Below the pieces are notes generated by a model, which was not told the origin of the DNA, did no database searches, and saw nothing but the letters and a program-made list of their open reading frames with translations. From Cryptomeria japonica (Eukaryota; Streptophyta; Pinopsida; Cupressales; Cupressaceae): a stretch of DNA of 64,000 bases. Both the position numbers and the translations under genes were made by a program. Where the stretch lies: positions 527,988,291 through 528,052,290 of the forward strand of contig NC_081409.1 in the NCBI RefSeq assembly GCF_030272615.1, written 5' to 3'. Below are positions 21,437 through 31,704 of the stretch, piece by piece (positions within the stretch are counted from its first letter, which is position 1; each line of letters starts with the position of its first letter).

Positions 21437-23863
21437 TTTTGGTGATCTCTGAGAGGAACTCCTACAATCCCTATCCATAAGGATCACATGATATGAGGTA
21501 GCCTCGGCCTGAGCTACTGCTAGGTCACGCTGTGCCCGCTGAAGGTTCTCTGATAGAACTCTCTCTCTCTCCCTCCATATTTCCACCTGTACTCGAAATG
21601 GGGAAAACAAGTCCTCATGCTGACCCGCGTTCCCCTGAGGCCTATAAGCAACCTGTGAGGAACTAGGGATCTATGCCATCATGGAAATATCTGTCACTGC
21701 TTGATGGATCAAGGAACGCAACCCTTGCACATTAGCTGTAGTAGTAGAATAGATTTTGTATTAGTACCATTCTATATCATCAAAACATTAATCAATCAAT
21801 ATAAACCTACTATACCCGAATCTCCCTCGCGCCAGTAGGGATCGTGATATGGTAGCATCTGTGACTGGGAACTACTAGGCTCCCCACACTCAAATGATCT
21901 GTGCACGATGGGTACAAGTCTTTGTATCACCTCATGTTCCCCCTTTTGGGGAATAAGAGGAGGATCCAAGGCTATGGTATCATCTCTTGAATGGTGGAGA
22001 GCTGCATCTGACTCCTCCTCATCATCTCTATCCTCCTCATCTCTATCATCCTCATCCTCATCTACATCCTCACCCACATCCTCGTTCTCCTCATCATCAT
22101 CTCTATCTGTGTCATCCTCCTCTCCTTCCTCCTCCTCCTCGGCACTAGGCTAATCTCCTATGGGTGGATTAGGATCTCCTGCCTCCTCATGACCCTCTCC
22201 CTCCTCTGGCTCCTCCAATCTAGATCCCTGATCCTCATCTCAGTCTCCATGTCTCCATGGACCTAGATGGCCTGTCGGGTAATCTGGTGGAAAGATAGGC
22301 CCTGGGTATGTCATCACAAACCATAAGAGATACCTGCGCTATGCTCCAGGATCTGCGAAGTAATCAGTGACTACATCCTGATCGGACCCCTCTATATCTG
22401 TAATCTCGATATCATCTATCATAGGTCTCGCTACTACTCTGGGTCTGGGAAGGACTCGTGAGTGTCAAGTATAGATAGGTACATCGGCTGGAACACACTG
22501 CTCTAGCCCAAACTGCCTCCATACTCGGTCAAAGTAGAATGGGACTATGATATGTGAGTATCGTCCTCTCAGTAGGTGGTTCCTCTATAAGCATGCTAGC
22601 TGCCTCTCCATTCCATCCCATCTGTGCATCCACAGATATGGTCTCCATACTGTCACCTCAGCTGTCAATCTATCGAATGTCACTCTCCAATATAGTAGAT
22701 CCCCAAATCTCCACTCGCCGGTAAGTGGATAGGCAAACACCCTAGGTCGCTCGCTAGCCGCACTCATCGGATAGCCGACAGGCCTGGTGCATGTAAAGTG
22801 CTCAAATATCCACACCTGCAGAAGTGTGCATGTCAACAAGATACAACACTGTCCAAACACATACTCCTCGAGGTCGTGATAGAGATGTGCAAGCATACTC
22901 TGACCCCAAGCATATACTCTCCTTTGTCTCTCCATAGCCCTGATGCACCATGTGAGACCCCCATGCATGTGCGTACCTCACCCATTAGGGCAGACGGCTA
23001 GTGCAATGATGGCAATCATAAGACGTCTCACAAGGGGCACCTCTCCTGTAGGATGTAAGAGCCAACTGATCATGATGTGACCTCTCATCTCACTCGGCAT
23101 GACTCTCCCTATGCTGTATATCTACTCCCTCTGATGGTCCTCTGCTAATCGATCGGTCGCGTATGTCACGCTGGCTCCTCTGATAGGTAGGCGAAGTATG
23201 TGGTACACATCCTCAAGTGTAACCCTCATCTCTCCTACTGGGAGATGGAATGTACATGCATCAGGATCCCATCACTCCATAAGTGCCATCAACATCGCAG
23301 GATGGAATCGAATGGCCGGCATGAGGATCGCATACCCTAAACCCACTATCAATAACGTATCCCTCTCTGCCTAAGTCAGCCAGGGAATCTGATCTCGCAG
23401 ACTGCAAAGAATCTGCCCCGCAGTGTGCTCTCTCATGTATGGGAGACCCTGCGATGCAAAAACATTAGTGTAATCAGTACTCAATCATCAAAATCATCTA
23501 TGTGAAAAACAAAAACTGTCGAACATCGAAAGCTAACCCTGACACCCCTTGCCAAGCCCTGATTGGGACCATGGCGCTCTATCATGGACCATGGTGCCCT
23601 GAGAGGGACCATGGCGCCCTTCAGGGCCCATGGCGCCCTGAGAGGACCATGGCACCCTTCAGGAACCATGGCGCCCTGAGAGGACCATGGAACCCCACAG
23701 GAACCATGGCACCCTAGGTAGGACCCAGGGTCAGAGTCTAGGGCCCGCATTCGATCACAAAATCTCAAAGTCAACACAAATGCAGAAAGTCAAAGTCAAA
23801 GTTCAGTCAACTCACCTCGTCCAGTGGCTCATCACCGATCACGGCCTGTCGCATGATCTCCAT
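21407..23863 (-). pseudogene. antisense plant mobile domain gene, copy 2 (MAIN/MAIL1-like)
   Basis: Best preserved structure. Exon 1 is 23816-23863 (ATG 23863; M-E-I-M-R-Q-A-V-I-G-D-E-P-L-D-E), followed by a GTGAGT donor. Exon 2 is 21807-23448, entered through a TTTTTGCATCGCAG acceptor (G-L-P-Y-M-R-E-H). Exon 3 is 21407-21723, ending K-A-R-L-G-stop. The three exons sum to 2007 nt, exactly 669 codons, and the frame is kept across both introns. Exon 2 has the same length (1642 nt) as in copy 1. About ten in-frame stops remain, mostly where Arg or Gln codons are expected. The last codons and the stop lie inside LTR2 (21407-21436). No promoter was identified on this strand. Function inferred only from the PMD family. 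Confidence 0.82.
23567..23720. repeat. minisatellite with CCATGGCGCCCT core, copy 2 intron
   Basis: Eight units of 19-20 bp of the same repeat as in copy 1, within intron 23449-23815. One unit more than copy 1, so the array changed length after the copies separated. Confidence 0.85.
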
Positions 23864-24478
23864 CCTCGTGGGATGCTTCGGTCATCGTGAAGGCATGATG
23901 ACGGCTATGTGGGCTTCGATGCAATGAACAATACTCAGAAATCAACAAAGTGACAAATGCAATAGTCACTTTCGAGGTATATATTTTCATTCCTTTACCT
24001 TTGATTTCAAAACCCTAATTTTCCTCTATCACTCATTTCATCATAACTTGAGTTTGGGAGATGCGATTTTTGAACCGTTTGTTGTGTGGGAATCATATTT
24101 TCGTTCCCGTACTCCCTGGAAGTTCCAAAAAGTGCTCTGATGAAGCCTCTTCAATGAACATCTCTCATCAATAATCTCTCACACAATTTGTCGTAAGTAA
24201 ACATGCTATCCTGTTTCACCTCCCTAATAAGCAAGCCGAAACAGGGGGGGCATATAGCTACTCGCAAATTTCATCACTTTCCTTAGTAAGCATTAGGTGA
24301 TTTTGTGATCTAACATGTGTTTTGTAGGGTGTGGTTCCTAACTGTGTACTGCAGATACTGCTGGGGGCTTCATTCGATAGACTTATGGATATATCCTTTT
24401 TCAAATAATGTTTACTTTCCTGTACTTTAGCTTGCATATGCACGTAGTACTCATATGACCGCTAAAGTGGGGGCTAAA

Positions 24479-26151
24479 TGTAGCATCATAAATTGTACGC
24501 ACTTGCTAGGGTGGTACAATTTCACACCTAGTTTAGCACCCGCCTTGGCGCATTTTGCATTTTGCATTGCATTTCCCCTTTAGCACTTAATTAATTAAAT
24601 TAATTAGGTCTAAGGTTCTATTTTATCATCTCCCATATCATAAAGTTAGGCCCTTTTCATTAAAGTGTGCCCCTTTCATTTTATTCTTCCAATACATCAT
24701 TTGATCAAAAACCCTAATTAGGTCCTATTTTGAACTTGGGGGCTTGATTTCGGGGGTCAAAACATCTCGAAATCGCCTGTAACTTTGGGATTCGCTCTAA
24801 AATCATCATATCCGACGGCCCTGAAAATTTGGTGAAAAGTTGTAGGGACCATGGCACCCGGAGTGCACACGGTCCCGGACATTTTTCCCAAAATTTTAGG
24901 AGTGCAATCCAATCATAAAATAAAGATTAACCCCAAGAAATTGGTGGGAGATTCAATCTCTAGGTCGGCCAAAAGTTGAAATTAAGACCTAGGGTTTCAT
25001 ATATAAGAGCTCTCTTTCTTCATTTGAAAGGATCTGAATTTTGGTTTCAGGGACCTTCTATGCAGCGAAAGAGCAGATCTTTGAAGACTTCAACAACATT
25101 CAACATCCATCCATCAAGCATTCATCAATTTCATTCATCCATTTAGTGCTTTGAAGACATTGAAGAGCAATAGGGGATTACTGACTGAAGATTGGCTTGT
25201 ACCCCTCCCTTGGGGTTGGGTATGATTTCATGTTGTTTTCATGTCTTTGCATAATCCTCACTGTATCATTTGTATTCATGCTTTAGATCACTTTGCATCT
25301 TGATTTGGAGCATTTACATTATCATTTACAAGCAATTAGGGTTTACTTTCTAGGTTTCTCTAGTTTGCTTACTTGCATTTTAGGATCTTGCACACACACT
25401 AATTTTACAATACAACTCGGCTATTCGTGGAGGTGGAAATCACCAAAGTGGGGGTTTGACTAAGGCAAAACCCTATATAACTGCCCACCGTACCTTTTCA
25501 GATATAAGTGCAGATTTTGGGATTCGGACGACGCCGCAAGTTGCAGATCCGGTAGAAGCAGACAAAAACTAAGCTACACACCAAATTTTAGGGCAAAAGA
25601 CCAGGAAAGGGGCATGGGGTGCCCTGGTCCTACCAGGACAGGGGCGCTGGGTGCCCTATTACCTGGGACAGGGGCGCTGGGCACCCTGGTACCTGGGACA
25701 AGGGCACTGGGCACCCTGGTCCTTCTGTTAGACAGCAAGTTTCAGCATTTCCGATAACTTTTTAGGTTGCAAAATAGCAGTTTCAGGAGCAAAATCAGGA
25801 TAGTGGCGCCTGTGCCCCCGTCCTGAACATTTTAACTCAGATTTTAACTCCGAGTACGCATCTGCACTCTTGTCTTGTCCTTGTGTTTACAGCTTTCCAT
25901 TGTTTAATTTCAATTCTGCAATCTTGTTATTAGTATGTACTTGCACTTTGGGTTTAGGAATTGAACTTGCATCATTCTATCTTTCAATTACAACAAAGGA
26001 ATAGAAACCCTAATAGGTAGCCCGTGGCTCTCTCTTCCACAAAAAGAAGTAGCCAATTGTGTGATACCTCTAGGCTCTTTCGTATTCCACAATGTGTGTC
26101 ATAAGGTAGGATTAGGGCATGTTAGCCTAGTCTCGCTTTTTCCCCTACACA
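24479..26151 (+). repeat. composite LTR3
   Basis: 1673 bp from TGTAGCATCATAAATTG to CCCCTACACA, preceded by a purine tract at 24464-24478 and followed by the target duplication GATAG. TATATAAG at 25000-25007. The internal tandem repeat has four units here (25600-25722) against three in the other two LTRs. Confidence 0.92.
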
Positions 26152-27319
26152 GATAGTAATCCTAATCCTAAAGTGTTATATACTGTGGATGTTGATACTC
26201 AAAAGATCAACATAGTGGTAGACAAAGATACATTTGATAAGACTGACATGGCTAGTGAGCCTCCGGTAGCTGAGAAAATTGAAAACACACAGGAGAAACC
26301 GGCAAAAAACAAAAGAGAAAAAGGTAGAGACTCAGACTCAGATTGAGACAATGCAAAAAACAAAGAAAAAGGCTCTGAAATAGGAACAACAACAACAGGA
26401 ACAGGTACATAAGGAAACAGTGCCATCGGCAACTGGAGAAGTAGAATAACCATTGCTTAAAGAAATGCAGACACAAACAGACCTACCAAAGGTCAATACA
26501 AGCTTGGTTATTTCCACCGGTACTCAGATTGTTGGTTCATCATCAGGCTACAAATCAACTAATGTGACTGAGGTACTATTAGTTTCAATCAAAAAGATAA
26601 CAGACTGCAGCTCACAAGCTTATAAGGCAATTGATGATACCATACCAATTTTGAAGGTAATTGCTCCTAACTATAATATAGACAATAAATATTCTTTAGG
26701 ACAACTTGATACACTATGTAAATATATCACAGAAAACATTGAGAAAATAAAGGAAGAGTCATTGAAGGATAAAGTAGAAATTGAAAAATAGAAATTCTTT
26801 GATGAGCAAATAAAGAAATGTAACAAAGATTTTGACACACTTCTACTGGAATTGTGTAATTTATTGAAAGAGTACAAAACTCTATACAAAGACACCTGTA
26901 AGACAAAGTTTTTGACTGTAGATATAGACAAGAAGATGAGCAAGGTACATGATGTGATCAATAAACTTGCAGATAATTTTGTTAACTCACCTGATACACT
27001 ATCAATTTTTGAGGAGAAGATAACAAATTTTGAAGAAGAATTACTTAAATTGGAAAGAGAGAGAGAAAGAATAGTGAATAAGGCAAAACATTTGAGATTA
27101 AAACTAAGTCCAAGATTGGACTATCTAGCATCACTATGGAAGGAAGTATCTGAAGCACTAATATAGGGAAAGAAAACACCGACAAAACATTTGCAACATC
27201 TCACCGGTACAGTGAAGAGAATAGAGACATCAATAAAGGATAGCAAAAAGTTTATGGATAGTATAAACTTGATTTTGGGAGATCTTTTTCAAATTGTAAC
27301 CAACCAGTTACAAGGTTGA
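26152..27319 (+). pseudogene. ORF2 of the pol-less element, C-terminal coiled-coil part
   Basis: Resumes in frame after the composite: D-A-E-D before 15064 joins S-N-P-N-P-K-V-L-Y-T-V after 26151 with one GATAG copy removed. An acidic/basic linker with a Gln-rich stretch (about 26380-26405) leads to a coiled coil: D-Q-L-D-T-L-C-K-Y-like N-terminal heptads, I-E-K-I-K-E-E-S-L-K-D-K, F-E-E-E-L-L-K-L-E-R-E-R-E-R, ending Q-L-Q-G at TGA 27317-27319. A frame change lies in an A-run at about 26310-26330, and stops at 26789 and 27164. With the first part ORF2 spans about 3,288 nt (about 1,095 codons). No known domain recognised. Confidence 0.6.
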
Positions 27320-27520
27320 AACTACAAACTCTACTGACATCTTGACAACCTTTGTCATTGATGCCAAAGGGGGAGTAGTGGGATGAGAAAATTCAATTTT
27401 ACTGGAATCATATGCTCAGGGGGAGCACACACATTTTTGGTAACATTTTTGGACTTCACATTTTTGGATACATTTTTGAAATTTCTCATGAGTGTTGCCA
27501 TCAATGCCAAAGGGGGAGAT
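27320..27520 (+). other. 3' untranslated stretch with two polypurine tracts
   Basis: Contains GCCAAAGGGGGAGTA at 27363-27377 and GCCAAAGGGGGAGAT at 27506-27520; the second abuts the 3' LTR and would prime plus-strand synthesis. Multiple purine tracts upstream of the 3' LTR are a known mark of Sireviruses. Confidence 0.8.
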
Positions 27521-28317
27521 TGTTGGCATATGCACACTCCAATGAGACATTATATGTGATTGAAGGTTTTGTCATTGATGGAAACCTTGCAATCCTATGG
27601 CACCGACAAAGACATTATACCGGCATCAGTAGATCACACTCTACACTGGCACTCAGGACATCGGCACCGGCACAAAAGAAAGGAAGTATACTACCACAGA
27701 GGCCGATAGGATTTTGTTATATTATATTTTGTTTATTATTGTAAAAATTTGTAAGCTGACTTGGAAAATTGTAAAATGACTCTTATATATAAAAGAGATC
27801 ATTGTAGACATTTAGTATGAGTGATGTAAGCAATAAAGAAAAATATTAGGCAGACCTATTATGCGAAATATAGGTTAAAGGGTTTTATGTAAGAAGCAGA
27901 GCAACAACCGGTATTAGATCAGGCATTATAGATGCTATTGTAAAGTAGTACAAGATATTGTATTTGTATAATCCTCATTGTAAGTTAGTGTGACTTCCCA
28001 TTGAACAATGAGCTCTAGGCAGTTGGCCTTCCTGCATGTGCAGGCCCCTATTGTAAGTAATATTCTCTTATTGGCCAGTGAGTGAATATTGTGGGTCACA
28101 AATCCCACCGAAGTTTTTCCCACACTGGGTTTCCTCGTTAAATCCTTGTGTTATGGTGTGCATTTCATGTGGATGTTCTTGATTCTGTTTATTGCATTAT
28201 TTCTTGCATACCGATACACTGTTATATTATGTTCTACATGTTTTAAGTTAAGAAATTCTAAATACCGGTTAGATACTGATTCACCCCCCCCTCTCAATAT
28301 CTATGGGATTCCTAACA
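27521..28317 (+). repeat. 3' LTR of the pol-less element
   Basis: Same length (797 bp) as the 5' LTR, about 14 differences, nearly all transitions. TATA-like TATATATAAAAG at 27784-27795. Ends ATTCCTAACA and is followed by the duplication ATACT. Confidence 0.92.
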
Positions 28318-29537
28318 ATACTAACTTTGAAAATTAGAAATCATGTGAAACATGGAAACACCTTCGAGCCTATGGGTTGCTCAAAGTGAAGGTGAATCTC
28401 CGGAGATCAGGGCGGCTTCCTTTTTTGTGAATCTCTTGTAAATACTATTGATAAGAAAAGGGATAGAAAGGGATAGAAATCTTTGTATGTAATCAAAATC
28501 TATTCTAATGAAGGTGATGCACCAAATATCTTATCTGAGATCTGCAACCTGCCTAACTCACAAAACCTTCAACAAATGACCTTGATTGCTTCAAAACTCA
28601 ACTGAAGATGTAGATGCGTAAACATTTCCTAGAAAGGGATGAATTTAATGCATGCATGAACGAAAACAACAAGTTTTCACAGCTTCAAGCAATTAAAATC
28701 AACTAACACAAACTAGAACCTACAACTAACATGTATCTCCTTCCACCACAAATTGATTGAATGAGACAAATTAGATGATAAAATCATAGGAAATTGTCAA
28801 ATCATTCATTCACTAGATAATACAAGAAGTGCCAAGACGGAAATATGTTGCTATATTGCTGAAAAATAAAGGAGAGCTATTGTTACAAAACTCAAATACT
28901 GCTAAGCTACAATGCCTTTTTGCAAAAGTGTGTATGCAAAAAAGAAAAGAACCAGAGGGAAAAAAGGACAGAAGGAATATATAGAAATCATGATGAATCC
29001 ACCATCAAAAACCCTAAAATCATTGCATGAGAAAAGCCTTGGGCGAATCTACCCCAAAAATGGCATAAAAAAACATGCATAATCTGTAAAATAATAATCT
29101 TTACTGCTCAAAAGGACTGTCACTGATCCTCCTATTTAAAAATCTACATATCTAAATGCAAAAAATAGCTATCCCCATGTGAAAGTTGCATGATGAACTG
29201 AACTGTGACTATATTAAAAAAAATCCCATTGAGAAAATCTTATGCATTGTCTGGTAACTTCTCTCCATATTGAAACTTCTATTAAAAAATGGTTGTGGAA
29301 ATGGTCTTTCTGTTTTGCAGGCTTTCCAACAGTATGTAACACTTGCATATTCAGACAAGCATCTGCATTAATCTTTCATGTAGAAATCATCTCCTTGCGG
29401 GCTTTTCACTGTTCAAACAACCAGTTCTAAGTCCACCGTGCAATTTTTTATTATTTCTAGCTAGTAGATCACATGCATTGACCATTTCCGCTTGCATTTA
29501 ATTTTTTCATTTACTTCCTAGTGGGCCCCACTGTTTG

Positions 29538-30752
29538 TCGCCAAATCTGCATGATTATCCATCGAGCAGTTTCCCATTGCGGTGTGGCGACTATCGTCTG
29601 ATCTGTTAGGAACCTGCTTGCTTTTTAGTATGCTTGTTTTCTTTTATCTCTCCATCCTAGACCCATGGGAAATGAGCAATGATAATGAACTTTGAACCAT
29701 TGAACCATTTTGAAATAGTGAACCACTTTGAACAGGGGAACCACTTTGAACCGGTGAACCACTTTGAAGTTCAATTTCAAGGTTGACTTAGACATTTGCT
29801 CATTTTTAGACTTTTGCCACATGTCAACCTCTGATTTTCTCATGGGTCCACTTTGTTTTCCATCTAGACCTGGACCCACCTTGTTGCCAAGTCGCATCAA
29901 TAACTGGGCGAGCAACTTTTCGTTGCAGCTTAGCGACTACCATCGGATCTGTCCACCCGACCGTTGGATGTGATCAATCTGCTCAATCTTTACTCTTGGT
30001 CTTCTCATGGTTCTTCATCTTCTCTCTACCATGTGGTGCATCCTCATTCATTTTGAGCCCACCTGGATAGCCACCTGGACAACCACATCATCAGTTGCCA
30101 AGTCACATGAGATAGCCAATGAGCATTTTTATCTTGTGGTATAGCAATGGCCACTGATCAAACCTCAAACTGTTTGATCTTTAACCTCTTAGCCGCTCAC
30201 CTCCCCTTTGCCTTTTCCACACATTCTTTGTCACCAAGTCGCTATGATAACCAACGAGCAACTTTCTATAACGATATAGTGATAGCCCTTAGATCTTTCA
30301 GACTACTATTGATCTTCTCTTAATTTGCTCCACCTTTAATCTTAGCCAATCTTCTCTCTTGTTCCGTGTGTCAACATGTGTCACCCTCTGATTGACTCAT
30401 GAGATCCGCATGGGAACCACCTATCTGTCAGGCCTTCCACACATCCTGCTCTATTGGATCTCATTCTTTTGGCCAAATTATTCCTTCGGCGAGCCGCTTA
30501 CCAATCTCATCGAACCTATAGTTTCATCGATATTATTATGTTGATGAAACTGAGCCTTCAATGAAACTTTTTTGGGACTCATCATGGCCAAGGTTTGCTC
30601 GATGTCCCCCATTTGTGCCATGTCAATAGCCATTGGACTGCCACCTATCCTTGTTCTTATACTCTCTATTCTGCCACATCATCAGTCACCAAGTCATGGT
30701 GATAACCCGGTGTGTAGCTTTCCATTGTGCCTTAGCGACAACCGTTGGATCA
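29538..30752. repeat. five degenerate copies of a motif of about 70 bp in the gypsy B LTR
   Basis: Related segments near 29538, 29882, 30097, 30229 and 30681 each run from GTCGCCAAGTC-like through GAGCAACTTT-like and GCGGTATAGCGA-like words to GTTGGATC-like. The partner LTR has the same series (near 39330, 39658, 39858, 39990 and 40456). Not tandem; spaced 130-450 bp. Confidence 0.6.
29687..29770. repeat. 18-bp minisatellite in the gypsy B 3' LTR
   Basis: Units of the type GAACCACTTTGAACCGGT. The partner LTR at 39480-39545 has one unit fewer. Confidence 0.8.
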
Positions 30753-31349
30753 CCTGTATCACCGTTGATCTTTCTTCAACTTGCTCACTCTTTAGTCTCT
30801 TCCCGCTAGCTGGTCACAAAATTAGGATGCCTTGAGATGTGTGCGTACGGGGTCCACCAAGCTACGAGTTGCCTCTTCTTGCCAAAAACCCGTACGCTTT
30901 TACACTATAGTTATATGTGGCCTTATATTTAAATGTGATAAACTCCCTCCGCATGGCCAATGTGGGATAAAATTTCTTCCTTCCTGGCGATTGAAACCGC
31001 TTGGAAACTCTAAGGCCTTTTAAAACCCTCTTTGGCACCCAAGTAAAAGCTTTACATAGGCCGATTGCATTTTGCTGAGTTTCTTTTGGCCTTAAGGTTT
31101 TCATAGCCACGCCATTTCATCTGCAATGGAGAAAAATATCTCTAAGATCTACAACATGTTGAGCTCAGCCCTCATGGGAGACACATTTTAACCCACACGC
31201 TATCTTACTTTCCTATAACTGCACATGAAGAAAACAAGTTAGAAAAAATAGTGCATTTCTTCCTGGTTCATGATTTGATCTTTTCAGAATGAATGAATGC
31301 AAGGCTTCATTAGGGCACCAAAATTGGCATGTGCAAAATTTTGGTAACA

Positions 31350-31704
31350 TTTTTGGCGACCTCTCAGGGGTGTTTACTTGCTAAATAGTAGAATCCAGTA
31401 GCCTAGCATATCCATTGGGCATTGAGTCAATTTTTCTTTCCTCAAAATCTGGAACTGCATCTCAGCATTCTAAACAAAACTGAAAAGGAAACTACAAAGG
31501 CTCTGCATACAGCTGAGCCTGCAGACTATACAATCTGCACTTAAGGAAAATAGAAACAAAAATGGTCTGAAAATCAACTATGATGTGCTTGAAAGCACTT
31601 ATTCAATTTAAACTACTACAACTCTGCTTATAGCTGAGCTTGACAACTACTGAAAAGAAAGAACTGCAACTATTCTACTATGTACATATGCAAACTATTA
31701 GTAC
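31350..31704 (-). other. gypsy B non-coding stretch between integrase and 3' LTR
   Basis: No supported gene. It carries the weak purine tract next to the LTR and the region after the integrase stop at 31705. There is no room for an extra ORF here, unlike the situation after gypsy A pol. Confidence 0.5.

Larger units (their letters stand above)
15064..26151 (+). mobile_element. composite of three LTRs and two internal regions (LTR-int-LTR-int-LTR)
   Basis: Three direct LTR copies start at 15064, 19781 and 24479, giving repeat units of 4717 and 4698 bp. The whole block is flanked by perfect 5-bp duplications GATAG (15059-15063 and 26152-26156), so it entered once or grew in place by unequal LTR recombination. 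LTRs start TGTAGC and end CCCCTACACA. The purine-rich AAAGTGGGGGCTAAA precedes LTR2 and LTR3. Internal regions hold no gag or pol; each carries an antisense plant mobile domain gene. The family is therefore non-autonomous. Confidence 0.9.
10612..28317 (+). mobile_element. pol-less Sirevirus-like LTR retrotransposon, with nested composite
   Basis: Two 797-bp LTRs (10612-11408 and 27521-28317) differ at about 14 sites (about 98% identity). A tRNA-iMet-type PBS follows the 5' LTR and an AAAGGGGGAGAT purine tract precedes the 3' LTR. Target duplication ATACC/ATACT. Internal region: a gag-like ORF with four zinc knuckles and a long second ORF, no protease, RT, RNase H or integrase. Without the nested composite its length is about 6.6 kb. 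It would need enzymes in trans, plausibly from a Sirevirus-like copia such as the one at 45519-52715, which shares the TGTTGGCAT LTR start, the PBS type and the purine tract. Confidence 0.85.
28323..31349 (-). repeat. gypsy B 3' LTR, main part
   Basis: Repeats 38100-41121 with roughly 90% identity by eye, so this is an old insertion. Non-coding. It holds an 18-bp tandem repeat (29687-29770) and five degenerate copies of a motif of about 70 bp (see repeat entries). The LTR ends with GGTAACA at 31349, followed by TTTTTGGCGACCTCTC, the complement of a weak purine tract used to prime plus-strand DNA. Confidence 0.85.

Noticed and set aside
15064-26151. Possibility of a satellite or CRISPR-like array from the long tandem unit
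   Set aside because: The unit of 4.7 kb has LTR ends, purine tracts and a target duplication, so it is a retroelement composite.
26199-26476. Phe/Leu-rich minus-strand ORFs resembling membrane proteins
   Set aside because: They are shadows of the Lys/Glu-rich and Gln-rich ORF2 sequence on the plus strand.
30572-30835. Plus-strand ORFs in the gypsy B LTRs (also 40140-40607)
   Set aside because: They lie in non-coding LTR sequence, have no recognisable domain, and their ends differ between the two LTRs.
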